A stretch of 64,000 nucleotides of DNA from Pannonibacter indicus. GTDB taxonomy: Bacteria; Pseudomonadota; Alphaproteobacteria; Rhizobiales; Stappiaceae. The stretch lies in the NCBI RefSeq assembly GCF_001418225.1, contig NZ_LIPT01000002.1, forward strand, positions 496,001-560,000. Direction: 5' to 3'. A program made the translations under genes and the position numbers. Shown here one piece after another: positions 9,798 to 19,651 of this stretch. Under the pieces are notes generated by a model. That model was not told the origin of the DNA. It worked only from the letters and a program-made list of their open reading frames with translations, and ran no database searches. How positions within the stretch are numbered: position 1 is the first letter of the stretch; each line of letters begins with the position of its first letter.

Positions 9798-10300
9798 CCG
9801 TCCGGAATGGCGGTGACGATCCGGCGATCGGCCATGCTGATTTCGGGCACGAAGTCCCGTGTGAAGGGAATGTAGAAGGAACGGCCTCTGGCGGGACGCA
9901 GTTCCAGAAGGTCACCGGCGCCGAAATTCTGAACCATCACCACCTTGCCGACGGGATTTCCGTCCGCATCCACGGCATCCATGCCGATCAGGTCCGAATG
10001 GTAGAACTCGTCTTCTTCCGTCTCGGGGAGACGGTCGCGCGGGATGTAGAGTTCCAGCCCGTTGAGGGCTTCGGCCGCGTTGCGGTCGCCGATCTCCTTG
10101 AATTTGGTGACGACGACGGATTTCTGCACTCGGGCTTTGGAAACCGTGAAGCGGCGTGAGCCGTCTGCGGTTTCCAGCGGGCCATAATCCGTGAAGGAGA
10201 GCGGGTCATCGCCGAAAGGCTTGACCCGCACTTCTCCGCGAATGCCGTGGGCGGCACCAATCACGGCCATCAGAACCTTGTTTTCAGGAGCTTTCGTCAT
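9743..10300 (-). CDS. rimM: 16S rRNA processing protein RimM
   Basis: Assembly factor for the 30S head, binding S19 and helping 16S rRNA maturation. 185 residues with the N-terminal RimM barrel (GAAHGIRGEVRVKPFGDDPLSF) and the C-terminal PRC-barrel (DLIGMDAVDADG, VVMVQNFGAGDLLEL, IPFTRDFVPEI). The start at 10300 is immediate to the conserved strand. It lies between rpsP and trmD in the usual order. Its 3' end overlaps the convergent VanZ-like gene by 55 bases. Confidence 0.96.
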   Translation of the reverse strand: MTKAPENKVLMAVIGAAHGIRGEVRVKPFGDDPLSFTDYGPLETADGSRRFTVSKARVQKSVVVTKFKEIGDRNAAEALNGLELYIPRDRLPETEEDEFYHSDLIGMDAVDADGNPVGKVVMVQNFGAGDLLELRPARGRSFYIPFTRDFVPEISMADRRIVTAIPDGYLSETPRDDGDEDNRIG

Positions 10301-10358
10301 TGCCGGGCTTCCTGTGTCCCAAGGCTGATGTCACGCATGGCGCTGCCCGCAGTTTGCA

Positions 10359-10730
10359 TTACTCGGAAGCTTCAGCTGCAGCAGCGGCTGCTTCTTCGGC
10401 CTTCTTCTTGGCAGCAGCGGCCTTCTCGGCAGCCTTCTTGCCCATCTCGGCCTTCTTCGGGTTGTTGCGGGCTTCACGCTTCAGCAGGCCAGCCTCGTCC
10501 AGGAAGCGGGCGACGCGGTCGGTCGGCGTTGCGCCGTTGGCGAGCCAGTGCTTGACGCGGTCGATGTCGAGCACGACGCGCTCTGCGGAACCCTTGGCAA
10601 CCATCGGGTTGTAGGAGCCGACCTTCTCGATGAAGCGGCCGTCACGCGGAGCGCGGACGTCAGCAACGACGATGCGGTAGTAAGGACGCTTCTTGGCGCC
10701 ACCACGGGCGAGGCGGATTTTCGTAGCCAT
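10359..10730 (-). CDS. rpsP: 30S ribosomal protein S16
   Basis: Small-subunit protein needed for 30S assembly. It begins [20 protein letters not shown], followed by [15 protein letters not shown], the S16 core. After about residue 85 there is a Lys/Ala/Glu-rich tail of roughly 35 residues, much longer than in enteric bacteria (82 residues) but usual in this class. It follows the chorismate mutase gene by 18 bases on the same strand, so ffh, the mutase and rpsP are probably co-transcribed. Confidence 0.97.
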   Translation of the reverse strand: MATKIRLARGGAKKRPYYRIVVADVRAPRDGRFIEKVGSYNPMVAKGSAERVVLDIDRVKHWLANGATPTDRVARFLDEAGLLKREARNNPKKAEMGKKAAEKAAAAKKKAEEAAAAAAEASE

Positions 10731-10748
10731 TTGAGTTTCTCCAGTTGT

Positions 10749-11087
10749 TCAGTTGCCGTTCGAGGCGGCAATGGCTTCGTGATGCCGGATGACTTCCTTG
10801 ACGATGAACGCCAGGAACTTCTCGGCAAAGTCAGGATCGAGATTGGCATCGGCAGCAAGGCGCCGCAGCCGCTCGATCTGAATCTGTTCGCGCGCCGGAT
10901 CAGCGGCCGGCAGCGCATGAGTGGCCTTGAGGTGGCCCACCTTCTGGGTGCACTTGAAGCGCTCGGCCAGCATGTGGATCAGCGCGGCATCGATATTGTC
11001 GATCGAGGCGCGCAGGGCGCGCAGCTCCGTCATGGCGGGGCTTTCGCCGAGCAGGGTGCCGGCGGCGGTCTTGTGCTGATCGTTCAT
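10749..11087 (-). CDS. Chorismate mutase (AroQ type)
   Basis: A 112-residue, all-helical AroQ-type mutase that converts chorismate to prephenate, the first step towards Phe and Tyr. Seen: ELRALRASIDNIDAALIHML, AERF.C.QKVG.LKA and an ERLRRLA block, with the buried Arg/Lys residues of the AroQ active site. It is a free-standing domain, not fused to prephenate dehydratase or dehydrogenase. The ATG overlaps the ffh stop by 4 bases (11084-11087), implying translational coupling. A mutase between ffh and rpsP recurs in Hyphomicrobiales. Confidence 0.88.
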   Translation of the reverse strand: MNDQHKTAAGTLLGESPAMTELRALRASIDNIDAALIHMLAERFKCTQKVGHLKATHALPAADPAREQIQIERLRRLAADANLDPDFAEKFLAFIVKEVIRHHEAIAASNGN

Positions 11088-12664
11088 CGCTTCTTGCCCT
11101 TTCCTCCAAGGCCGGGGAAACCGCCCATGCCGCCGAGGCCACCCAGGCCCGGAAGCTTCGGCAGGCCGCCGAGGCCGCCCATGCCGGGAGGCAGTCCACC
11201 CGGAAGGCCACCAGCGCCGCCATCGGGCAGGCCCTTCAGCAGGTCACCGGCGCCGGGGATCTTGCCGCTCTTGGCCAGTTCTTCCAGCTGCTTGGGATCG
11301 ATATTGGGCATGCCGCCGGCCATGCTGCCGCCAAGGGCGCCCATCATCTTGCCGAGCATGCCCTTGTTTTTTCCCATCATTTTCATGACGTCGGCCATCT
11401 GGCGGTGCATTTTCAGCAGCTTGTTGACCTCGGCCACATCCACGCCCGAACCAGAGGCAATACGCTTCTTGCGGCTGGCCTTCAGGATGTCGGGCTTGCG
11501 CCGCTCCACCGGGGTCATAGACTGTATGATGGCGATCTGGCGCTTGAACATGCGCTCATCGATATTCGCCGCATCCATCTGCTTCTTGAACTTCGAAATG
11601 CCCGGCAGCATGCTCATCATGCCGGACATGCCGCCGAGCTTTTCCATCTGCTTCAGCTGGTCGGCCAGATCTTCCAGATCGAAATTGCCCTTCTGGAGCT
11701 TGGCCGCCATCTTCGCGGCCTTTTCCGCGTCGATGGCTTCGGCAGCCTTCTCAACCAGCGAGACAATGTCGCCCATGCCGAGAATACGGTCGGCGATGCG
11801 GCGGGGGTGGAAATCCTCCAGCGCGTCGGACTTTTCGCCCGTGCCGATCAGCTTCACCGGCTTGCCGGTGACCGCGCGCATGGACAGGGCCGCACCACCG
11901 CGGCCGTCGCCATCCATACGGGTCAGCACGATGCCGGTGATGCCGACGCGCTCGTCAAAGCTGGTGGCAAGGTTCACCGCATCCTGACCGGTAAGGGAGT
12001 CTGCGACCAGCAGAATTTCATGCGGATTGGCGGCGGCCTTGACCTCGGCCATCTCCAGCATCAGCGATTCATCGATGTGAATGCGGCCAGCGGTGTCGAG
12101 CATGACCACGTCATAGCCGCCGAGGCGCGCGGCCTGAATGGCGCGGCGGGCGATCTCGACCGGACCCTGACCGGCAACGATCGGCAGCGTGTCGACGCCG
12201 TTCTGCTCGCCAAGAACCTTCAGCTGCTCCTGTGCCGCCGGGCGGCGGGTGTCGAGCGAGGCCATCAGCACCTTGCGCTTGTCGCGCTGTGTCAGGCGGC
12301 GGGCGATCTTGGCGGTGGTGGTCGTCTTGCCCGAGCCCTGCAGACCGACCATCATGATGGCGACTGGTGCGGGGGCGTTGATGTCGATCGGATCGGCGTC
12401 GGAGCCGAGCATTTCCACGAGCTGGTCGTGGACGATCTTGATGACCATCTGGCCCGGGGTGATCGACTTGACCACATCGGCGCCGACGGCACGGCTGCGC
12501 ACCTTGTCGGTGAAGGAGCGGACCACGGGAAGGGCAACATCGGCCTCGATCAGCGCGCGGCGGACCTCACGCATGGCCTCGTTGACATCGGCCTCCGACA
12601 GCGCACCACGGCCGGTGAGCTTGTCGAGAATGCCACTGAGGCGCTCCGACAGACTTTCAAACAT
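11084..12664 (-). CDS. ffh: Signal recognition particle protein Ffh
   Basis: GTPase subunit of SRP; binds signal sequences and 4.5S RNA and delivers ribosomes to FtsY at the membrane. The N domain starts MFESLSERLSGILDKL. The G domain carries GLQGSGKTTTTAK, DTRRPAA, DTAGR and a TRMDGDGRGGAA element in place of the common TKLDGD. The M domain is Met-rich. The last 70 or so residues form a Gly/Pro/Met/Leu low-complexity tail (repeats of GGLPG- and GLGG-type units) that makes the protein 526 residues rather than about 450. First gene of the group ffh-mutase-rpsP-rimM-trmD-rplS. Confidence 0.97.
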   Translation of the reverse strand: MFESLSERLSGILDKLTGRGALSEADVNEAMREVRRALIEADVALPVVRSFTDKVRSRAVGADVVKSITPGQMVIKIVHDQLVEMLGSDADPIDINAPAPVAIMMVGLQGSGKTTTTAKIARRLTQRDKRKVLMASLDTRRPAAQEQLKVLGEQNGVDTLPIVAGQGPVEIARRAIQAARLGGYDVVMLDTAGRIHIDESLMLEMAEVKAAANPHEILLVADSLTGQDAVNLATSFDERVGITGIVLTRMDGDGRGGAALSMRAVTGKPVKLIGTGEKSDALEDFHPRRIADRILGMGDIVSLVEKAAEAIDAEKAAKMAAKLQKGNFDLEDLADQLKQMEKLGGMSGMMSMLPGISKFKKQMDAANIDERMFKRQIAIIQSMTPVERRKPDILKASRKKRIASGSGVDVAEVNKLLKMHRQMADVMKMMGKNKGMLGKMMGALGGSMAGGMPNIDPKQLEELAKSGKIPGAGDLLKGLPDGGAGGLPGGLPPGMGGLGGLPKLPGLGGLGGMGGFPGLGGKGKKR

Positions 12665-12785
12665 GGCGCTCGTCCTTTCGTGTTGCGGTCCGGCCCCCGG
12701 CGCTCGTGCCGGTACCCCTCCATCTAAGGTGCCGCTGTTCCGATCGCCAGCCTTGAGCCAGGGAAACCTTGCACAAAGCAGTTTG

Positions 12786-12816
12786 ACACCCGGGGGCGCA
12801 TCGCGCTGCCGGGTGT
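12786..12816. repeat. Inverted repeat ACACCCGG / CCGGGTGT, copy 1
   Basis: 8-bp arms at 12786-12793 and 12809-12816 with a 15-base centre. The left arm is preceded by TTG and the right arm followed by T(G)ACC. The same arms and flanks recur at 28487-28505 with only a 3-base centre. Confidence 0.5.
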
Positions 12817-12864
12817 TGACCTCCGGGCGCTCTTTATACCTTTGCGGGTCCCGGTCGGCTGATC

Positions 12865-12900
12865 ATGTCTGGCGTCACTTTCGTGAAGTGCGCCGGACAT
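12865..12900. repeat. Long imperfect hairpin upstream of ffh and the VOC gene
   Basis: ATGTCTGGCGTCACTT pairs with AAGTGCGCCGGACAT over about 15 bp, with one bulged A and one G-U pair and a 5-base loop. There is no T-run on either side, so it does not look like an intrinsic terminator. It could be a regulatory or repetitive extragenic palindrome. Confidence 0.55.
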
Positions 12901-13030
12901 ACAGCGGAAACGGCAAGCGAGTCAAGGAAAGCCGGGCACTGGCGCGAATTTCCGCGCGTTCCGGACTCAATGTTCTTTATTTGTTCCTATTGAAGGCGTA
13001 AGGTCCGGACAGTTTCAACGGGAGGCAATC

Positions 13031-13414
13031 ATGAATTTCTACATCACCCTCGGCACGCGTGACCTTGCTGCTTCCATCGCCTTTTATGATGCGGTTCTGG
13101 CAACGGTTGGATGGGCTTCCCATGCGCAGTTTCCCGGCTGGCAGGGATATTCGAAGGATGGCAAGGGCGAAGGGGTTACCGTGTGGATCTGCGAGCCCTT
13201 CAACGGGGAACCGGCTTCGGCGGGCAACGGCACGATGGCCGCTTTTCCCGCGGCCTCGCCGCAGGAAGTCGATGCTTTCCACGCTGCTGCAATGGCGCAT
13301 GGAGGCTTGGACGAGGGAGCAGCCGGCCCGCGCCCGCATTACGGGCCAGACTGGTATGCAGCCTATCTGCGCGACCCTTCCGGCAACAAGATTGCCGCCG
13401 TGTTCAACGGCTGA
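13031..13414 (+). CDS. VOC (glyoxalase/bleomycin-resistance) superfamily protein
   Basis: A 127-residue single VOC domain. It starts FYITLGTRDLAASIAFYDAVL and ends YAAYLRDPSGNKIAAVFNG, the two beta-alpha-beta-beta-beta halves of the fold. Possible metal-ligand positions can be guessed, but the substrate cannot. The start has GGGAGG 6-10 bases upstream. Members close to this type are usually annotated as glyoxalases or bleomycin-resistance-like without a tested reaction. The nearest gene (TrkH) starts 196 bases later. Confidence 0.85.
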   Translation: MNFYITLGTRDLAASIAFYDAVLATVGWASHAQFPGWQGYSKDGKGEGVTVWICEPFNGEPASAGNGTMAAFPAASPQEVDAFHAAAMAHGGLDEGAAGPRPHYGPDWYAAYLRDPSGNKIAAVFNG

Positions 13415-13610
13415 GGCAGGGGGCTCGCCAGCCGGCACACCGGTCTCCGCACAGGTCTTGCGGCGGGCAAGGCTTGAAATCGCCGCCGGAAAAGGGAACA
13501 TGCGCGTCAGGCATGGGAAGGGCACAGCTTCCCCTGCCGGTCCGCTGGCCTGTCCGGCCAGTCATCGGGGCCTGTCATGGTCCGTGATGACGGCCGGCGA
13601 AAGAGACACG

Positions 13611-15053
13611 ATGGATTTTCGCGCTATAATCCTGCCGATTGGCCGACTGCTGATCATCGTTGCCCTGTTCATGATCCCGCCAGCGATTGCCGATCTGATC
13701 GAAGGCAATCCGGACTGGATCGTCTTTGCGAGCTCGGCCACCATTCTAGTGTGCGTCGGTGCATTGATCTCGGCGGCGCTGGACCGGCAGGAATTCAAGT
13801 TCCGGCCGCGCGAAACCTTCATTTTCGTCAATGCGGCCTGGCTTGCCTTCAGTTTCGCCGGGGCAATTCCGCTCTATGCCAGCGGCATTGGCCTGACCAT
13901 GGCAGAGGCGTTCTTTGAAGCAGCCTCCGGCCTGACGACAACCGGTTCCACGGTCCTCACCGGCCTCGATAACATGCCGCCGGGCATCCTGCTCTGGCGC
14001 AGCCTGCTGCAATGGATCGGCGGCATCGGCATCGTTGTGATCGGCATCTGGCTCCTGCCGGGCCTCAGGGTCGGTGGCTCGCAGCTCTTCGCCATCGAAT
14101 CATCGGAAAAGACCAGCAAGCCCTATGGCCGGATCGAGCCTTTCATTCTCCGGCTGCTGTCGCTCTATCTTCTGCTGACCGTCTTTTGCGGGCTGCTCTA
14201 CTACCTTGCCGGCATGTCCGCCTTCAACGCGCTGGCTCATGCGCTCACGACTGTGTCGACCGGCGGATTTTCCACCTCTGACAGCTCGATCGCCCAGTTC
14301 AACAGTATGGCAATTCTCTGGATCGCCATTGTCTTCATGACCCTGTCGAGCCTGCCGTTTCTCTATCTGATCAAGCTTGCCGAACGGCGCGAGTCGCCCC
14401 ATCCCCAGCAGGTGCGCTTCTTCCTTCTGCTGATCCTGGCGGTGAGTTTCGTGCTCTTTATCGGTGTTCGTAACCGGGTCGACGCGGAGCCCTTTGCGCT
14501 TTTCACCCATGCCATGTTCAACGTCGTCTCGGTGGTCACCACCACGGGCTATGCCAGCACCGACTATCTGCTGTGGGGCAATTTCGCCATCGTGCTGTTC
14601 TTCCTGCTGACCTTTGTCGGCGGCTGCTCCGGCTCCACCTCGGGCGGGTTCAAGATTTTCCGGATCCAGATCCTGCTCAGCTCGATCCGCGCCCTGCTGA
14701 AACGCGCAGTTCATCCGCACCGCATCATCGAGCCGCGCTTCTCCGGTGCGCCGGTCAGCCCGAGCGTCATGGAAGGCGTCTTCGTCTTTTCCATTCTCTA
14801 TGCGGGCACATTCGGTGTCTTCGCGGTCATTTACGCCATGATCGGCCTCGATCTTGAAACCGCCATCAGCGCCTCGATCACGGCGCAGGCAAATGTGGGC
14901 CCCGGCATCGGGCCGTTGATCGGCCCTGCGGGAACCTTCAGCCAGCTGCCCGACAGTGCCAAATGGCTGCTCGGCTTCCAGATGATCCTGGGCCGGCTGG
15001 AACTCATCGGCGGGCTGCTGGTGTTCAGCCCGGATTTCTGGCGCGAGACCTGA
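13611..15053 (+). CDS. trkH: TrkH/KtrB family potassium transporter
   Basis: Membrane subunit of a Trk-type K+ uptake system, normally gated by TrkA, which is not in this window. 480 residues from ATG 13611, with about ten hydrophobic segments. It carries the four P-loop filter blocks typical of the family: GLTTTGSTV, TVSTGGFSTSD, TTTGYASTDY and, near the end, ANVGPGIGPL. GGCSGSTSGGFKIFR is also characteristic. An in-frame ATG at 13587 is possible; neither start has a strong ribosome-binding site. Transcribed alone, convergent with ureG. Confidence 0.92.
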   Translation: MDFRAIILPIGRLLIIVALFMIPPAIADLIEGNPDWIVFASSATILVCVGALISAALDRQEFKFRPRETFIFVNAAWLAFSFAGAIPLYASGIGLTMAEAFFEAASGLTTTGSTVLTGLDNMPPGILLWRSLLQWIGGIGIVVIGIWLLPGLRVGGSQLFAIESSEKTSKPYGRIEPFILRLLSLYLLLTVFCGLLYYLAGMSAFNALAHALTTVSTGGFSTSDSSIAQFNSMAILWIAIVFMTLSSLPFLYLIKLAERRESPHPQQVRFFLLLILAVSFVLFIGVRNRVDAEPFALFTHAMFNVVSVVTTTGYASTDYLLWGNFAIVLFFLLTFVGGCSGSTSGGFKIFRIQILLSSIRALLKRAVHPHRIIEPRFSGAPVSPSVMEGVFVFSILYAGTFGVFAVIYAMIGLDLETAISASITAQANVGPGIGPLIGPAGTFSQLPDSAKWLLGFQMILGRLELIGGLLVFSPDFWRET

Positions 15054-15076
15054 TCCCGCGCCAGCCGGGGCTGATA

Positions 15077-15693
<617 letters not shown>

Positions 15694-15697
<4 letters not shown>

Positions 15698-16455
15698 GTG
15701 CGGAACAGCCTTGTGTACTGGGTTTCGTGACGCATGGACGCAATGTCCGCGATGAAGGTGCAGCTGCCAAGCCCCTTGATCCCGCTGGCTGCGGCGGTCT
15801 TGGCCGTCTCAAGAACCTGAGGCATCAACCCCGCCAGCACCCGCTGGCCATCGGTCTGGCCAAGGGGCACGGCGCGCACCGCAGCGGAAATGATGTTGGC
15901 GGCAAAGGCATGGAGATAGGCGGCAAGGCTTGCATCGAGCCCGATGCCGGATGCGGCGAGCGCGAGCCCGGCGGCAACCGGATAGGGCCATGGCTCCGCC
16001 GCTGCACCGCCTTGTGCCAGGGTCTGGAACAGGGTTGCGTCCGGGACAGCGTCCGGGCGGCCGTGGTCCCAGGCATTTCGGACAGTAGCCAGAAAGGCGG
16101 TGCCTTGCGCGCTTGTCTCCACATACCGCTCGCGCGAGGGGCAGAGGGCCAGGCCAAGGGCGGCCAGCTCGCGCAGGTGGTCCGCATCGCCTGCCATCGC
16201 TGCGCGCCAGCTCTCCGCCAGCAGGATGCCATCCGTCCGGCCAGAACCATGGCGCAGAATGTCACCAAGCCAGAGGTGCAGGCTTGCGGCATCCTTCACT
16301 TCGCCATCCTCGATCACCTGCTCCAGCCCGTGGCTGTAGGTGAAGGCCCCCACCGGAAAGGCCGGCGAGAAGAAGGCCTGCAGACGGTAAAGCTCTGCCA
16401 GCCCCATCGCCGGCAGGGGTGTTTCACATGAATCAGGGTGGACTTCAGCGCTCAA
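15694..16455 (-). CDS. ureF: Urease accessory protein UreF
   Basis: Helical chaperone that links UreD to UreG and acts as a GTPase-activating partner during urease maturation. 253 residues. Diagnostic blocks are [19 protein letters not shown] near residue 30 and the central helical region [18 protein letters not shown]. It overlaps both ureE (16452-16455) and ureG (15694-15697) by ATGA junctions, so the three are translationally coupled. The C-terminal part is more variable, as usual. Confidence 0.96.
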
Positions 16456-17093
16456 CGGCCGTGCCCGCCGCCGGAACTGTGATCATGTTCATGGGAATGC
16501 GAGTGGTCATGAGCATGCGAATGACTATGCCCATGCCCATGCCCATGACTGTACGAGTGCGCATGAGAATGACTGTGCGAGTGGCTGTGACTGTGCGAAT
16601 GCTCATACCCCTCATGAGAATGGCCATGCCCATGATCATGCCCGTGCGTGCGGCCCTGGCCATAGGCGCCGCCTTCCGGGTCGAAGGGCGCCATCGCGTG
16701 GGTGAGGGTGCCGCCGAGGCGGACCACCATGTCCTCGATCACGTGGTCATGCAGGATGCGCAAGGTCCCGTCCATCAGCTGTGTCGGCAGATGGCGGTTG
16801 CCCAGATGCCAGGCGATCCGCATCAGGGCGGCCGGTGAGGGCGCGGTGATGTCGGTCACAGCCTCCGGCGCCGCCTGAACCTTGATGATCCGGCCATCCT
16901 CCAGCTGCAGCCCGTCGCCATGGCGCAGCCAGACGGCCTCGGGAAGGTCCAGCAGGAAACTGGTGCCGCCATCGGTTGTCAGCAGTGCACGGCGCCGGTG
17001 CCGGTCTTCGCCGCCCAGGGTGATGGTGTCCAGCGACCAGTCCGGCCATGTCCCGGCCGGCCGGACGAGACCTGCGCGCAAGGGTGTGCTCAT
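16452..17093 (-). CDS. ureE: Urease accessory metallochaperone UreE with His-rich tail
   Basis: Nickel-binding chaperone that hands Ni2+ to UreG. 213 residues: an N-terminal peptide-binding domain, a metal-binding domain (IRIAWHLGNRHLPTQL.. then ILHDHVIEDMV), then a tail of about 60 residues made mainly of alternating His with Ser, Gly, Asp and Glu. Such tails bind many nickel ions in characterised UreE proteins. The tail is encoded by imperfect 6-base repeats. It overlaps ureF by 4 bases and follows ureC by 47 bases. Confidence 0.96.
   Translation of the reverse strand: MSTPLRAGLVRPAGTWPDWSLDTITLGGEDRHRRRALLTTDGGTSFLLDLPEAVWLRHGDGLQLEDGRIIKVQAAPEAVTDITAPSPAALMRIAWHLGNRHLPTQLMDGTLRILHDHVIEDMVVRLGGTLTHAMAPFDPEGGAYGQGRTHGHDHGHGHSHEGYEHSHSHSHSHSHSHAHSYSHGHGHGHSHSHAHDHSHSHEHDHSSGGGHGR
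16456..16660 (-). repeat. Hexanucleotide repeat tract encoding the UreE His tail
   Basis: Low-complexity coding DNA: imperfect CAC/CAT-based 6-mers encoding His-Ser, His-Gly and His-Asp pairs, stretching over most of the last 60 codons of ureE. Slipped-strand changes in copy number would stay in frame and alter metal-binding capacity. Confidence 0.75.
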
Positions 17094-17140
17094 TTCAAGG
17101 CCTCCGCAGCGCGCTTTTTTTGCGCGCGCAACTTTTTGTT

Positions 17141-18853
17141 TCAGAACAGGAAATAACGCTGTGCCATCGGCAGAACTTCCGCCGGTTCGCAGGTCAGCAG
17201 CTCGCCATCCGCCCGTACTTCATAGGTTTCCGGATGCACCTCGACGTGGGGCAGGGCGCTGTTGTGGATCATCGAGCGCTTGGAAATGCCGCCGCGTGTG
17301 TTCTTCACCGGCAGGACAAGACTGTCCAGCTCAAGCCGGTCCTTGATGCCATGGTCATGGGCAGCCTTCGAGACGAAGGTGACCCGGCTTGCCGTCATCG
17401 CCTTGCCGAAGGCACCGAACATGGGCCGGTAATGCACCGGCTGCGGCGTCGGAATCGAGGCGTTGGGATCGCCCATGGGCGCTGCGGCAATGGTGCCGAG
17501 CTTCAGGATCATGTCGGGCTTCACGCCGAAGAAGGCAGGCGACCAGAGGACAAGATCGGCCAGCTTGCCCACCTCGACCGATCCGATATGCTCGTCCAGC
17601 CCGTGGGCGATGGCCGGGTTGATCGTCACCTTGGCGATGTAGCGCTTCACGCGCATGTTGTCGTTTTCGCCGGTCTCCTCGGGCAGGCGGCCGCGCTGCA
17701 CCCGCATCTTGTGCGCGGTCTGGAAGGTACGGATCAGGACTTCGCCGACGCGGCCCATGGCCTGACTGTCGGAGGCGATGATCGACATGGCGCCCATGTC
17801 ATGCAGGATGTCCTCTGCCGCGATGGTCTCGCGCCGGATGCGGCTCTCGGCGAAGGCCACGTCTTCGGGGATCGACGGGTCGAGGTGGTGGCACACCATC
17901 AGCATGTCGAGATGCTCGTCGATGGTGTTCTTCGTATAGGGCCGGGTCGGGTTGGTGGAGGAGGGGATGACATTGGCCTCGCCCACCACCTTGATGATGT
18001 CCGGCGCATGGCCGCCGCCCGCGCCTTCCGTATGAAAGGCATGGATGGTGCGGCCCTTGAAGGCGGCCTTGGTGTTCTCGACAAAACCGCTTTCGTTCAG
18101 CGTGTCCGTGTGGATCATCACCTGCACATCATACTCGTCTGCCACGGACAGGCAGTTGTCGATGGCCGCCGGTGTCGTGCCCCAGTCCTCGTGCAGCTTG
18201 AGAGCACAGGCACCCGCCAGGATCTGTTCCTCGAGAGCGGCCGGCAGTGAAGCATTGCCCTTGCCGGCAAAGGCGAGGTTCATCGGGAAACTGTCGGCGG
18301 CCTGCAGCATCCGCGCCAGATGCCAGGGGCCGGGGGTGCAGGTGGTGGCGTTGGTGCCCGTCGCCGGTCCCGTGCCGCCGCCCAGCATGGTGGTGACGCC
18401 GGACATCAGCGCCTCGTCGATCTGCTGCGGGCAGACGTAGTGGATGTGAACGTCCAGAGCCCCGGCGGTGAGAATGCGGCCTTCGCCGGCAATCACTTCG
18501 GTTCCCGGCCCGGCAATGATGGTGACGCCCGGCTGAACATCCGGGTTGCCGGCCTTGCCGATGCCGGAGATCCGCCCGTCCTTCAGGCCCACGTCGGCTT
18601 TCACGATGCCCCAGTGGTCGATGATCAGCACATTGGTGATCACCGTATCCACCGCCCCGGCGGAGCGGGGATGCTGCGACTGGCCCATGCCGTCACGGAT
18701 TACCTTGCCACCGCCGAACTTCACTTCCTCGCCATAGATGGTGAAGTCCTTCTCCACCTCGATGATCAGATCCGTGTCGGCCAGACGCAGCCGGTCGCCG
18801 GTGGTGGGGCCGAACATGTCCGCATAGGCGGCGCGGGGCATCTTGAAGGACAT
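17141..18853 (-). CDS. ureC: Urease subunit alpha
   Basis: Catalytic subunit; hydrolyses urea to ammonia and carbamate at a dinickel site. 570 residues. Every expected active-site residue is visible: H136 and H138 (DVHIHY), the lysine to be carbamylated K219 ([12 protein letters not shown]), H248 (MIHTD), H274 (HTEGAGGGH), flap C321-H322 (MVCHHLD) and D362 (ASDSQAMGR). The enzyme should therefore be active once nickel is loaded. It lies between ureB (63 bases upstream) and ureE in the operon. Confidence 0.98.
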   Translation of the reverse strand: MSFKMPRAAYADMFGPTTGDRLRLADTDLIIEVEKDFTIYGEEVKFGGGKVIRDGMGQSQHPRSAGAVDTVITNVLIIDHWGIVKADVGLKDGRISGIGKAGNPDVQPGVTIIAGPGTEVIAGEGRILTAGALDVHIHYVCPQQIDEALMSGVTTMLGGGTGPATGTNATTCTPGPWHLARMLQAADSFPMNLAFAGKGNASLPAALEEQILAGACALKLHEDWGTTPAAIDNCLSVADEYDVQVMIHTDTLNESGFVENTKAAFKGRTIHAFHTEGAGGGHAPDIIKVVGEANVIPSSTNPTRPYTKNTIDEHLDMLMVCHHLDPSIPEDVAFAESRIRRETIAAEDILHDMGAMSIIASDSQAMGRVGEVLIRTFQTAHKMRVQRGRLPEETGENDNMRVKRYIAKVTINPAIAHGLDEHIGSVEVGKLADLVLWSPAFFGVKPDMILKLGTIAAAPMGDPNASIPTPQPVHYRPMFGAFGKAMTASRVTFVSKAAHDHGIKDRLELDSLVLPVKNTRGGISKRSMIHNSALPHVEVHPETYEVRADGELLTCEPAEVLPMAQRYFLF

Positions 18854-18916
18854 GGGAGAACCTCGAAAATCACGTGTGAAAACAGGCGTCAGGGATAGGC
18901 ACAGCGTCTCGCGCTG

Positions 18917-19222
18917 TCAGAGCGGTCCCATGACCTTCTGGTTGAAGCCATAGACCGTGCGGTCCCCGGTAAAGGGCACCAGCCGCACCTTGCGGGTCTG
19001 CCCCGGCTCGAACCGCACGGCTGTGCCTGCCGGAATATCCAGCCGCTGGCCGCGTGCCGCCTCCCGGTCAAAGGCGAGCGCCGGATTGGTTTCGGCAAAA
19101 TGATAATGGCTGCCCACCTGCACGGGCCGGTCGCCGGTGTTGGCGACTTCCAGCTCGGTCACCGGCGCCCCGGCATTCAGCTCTATCTCGCCATCAGCGG
19201 GAAAAATCTCTCCGGGGATCAT
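18917..19222 (-). CDS. ureB: Urease subunit beta
   Basis: Structural subunit of the three-subunit bacterial urease. 101 residues, starting [18 protein letters not shown] and containing [13 protein letters not shown] and FNQKVMGPL, the standard UreB blocks. Separate from UreA and UreC, unlike the fused forms of plants or Helicobacter. A gap of 95 bases separates it from ureA; nothing clear is encoded there. Confidence 0.97.
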   Translation of the reverse strand: MIPGEIFPADGEIELNAGAPVTELEVANTGDRPVQVGSHYHFAETNPALAFDREAARGQRLDIPAGTAVRFEPGQTRKVRLVPFTGDRTVYGFNQKVMGPL

Positions 19223-19317
19223 CGTTTCATCTCCTTGTGCCTGAAGCGTGATGGCAAGGTGTTGCCATGCAGCCCTGTGCTTCCGTCACCGTGCGGAAAA
19301 AGCCTGCCCATGCTGCC

Positions 19318-19620
19318 TTAGCGGATCGGCTGGTGGACGGTGACGAGTTTTGTGCCATCGGGGAAGGTGGCTTCCACCTGCACGTCGTGGATCATTTCGG
19401 CAATGCCCGGCATCACCTGGTCGCGGGTGAGAACATGGGCGCCTGCTTCCATCAGCTCCGCCACGGTGCGCCCGTCGCGCGCGCCTTCGACGACGAAATC
19501 GCTGATGAGCGCAATGGCTTCGGGATGGTTCAGCTTCACGCCTCGCTCCAGCCGCCGCCGGGCCACCATGGCGGCCATGGAAATCAGCAGCTTGTCCTTT
19601 TCGCGCGGGGTCAGGTTCAC
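19318..19620 (-). CDS. ureA: Urease subunit gamma
   Basis: Smallest structural subunit of urease. 100 residues, the standard length, beginning [20 protein letters not shown] and ending [14 protein letters not shown], with the conserved [13 protein letters not shown] block. It starts 31 bases after the ureD stop on the same strand. Confidence 0.98.
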   Translation of the reverse strand: MNLTPREKDKLLISMAAMVARRRLERGVKLNHPEAIALISDFVVEGARDGRTVAELMEAGAHVLTRDQVMPGIAEMIHDVQVEATFPDGTKLVTVHQPIR

Positions 19621-19651
19621 GTGGGTCCTCCGTTATGTGGCCCTGGTCTGC

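Larger units (their letters stand above)
12665..13030. other. Intergenic region between ffh and the VOC gene
   Basis: 366 bases with no gene I can support. It is a divergent promoter region (ffh leftwards, VOC protein rightwards). Two inverted repeats are visible and listed separately: ACACCCGG/CCGGGTGT at 12786-12816 and a long near-perfect hairpin at 12865-12900. No tRNA or small-RNA family is recognisable. Confidence 0.6.

Noticed and set aside
11405-12727. 440-codon plus-strand open frame opposite ffh
   Set aside because: Shadow of ffh codon bias; no family signature.
16456-16660. Short regular repeats that could suggest a CRISPR array
   Set aside because: Units are 6 bases, in frame, and encode the UreE His tail; there are no spacers and no cas genes.
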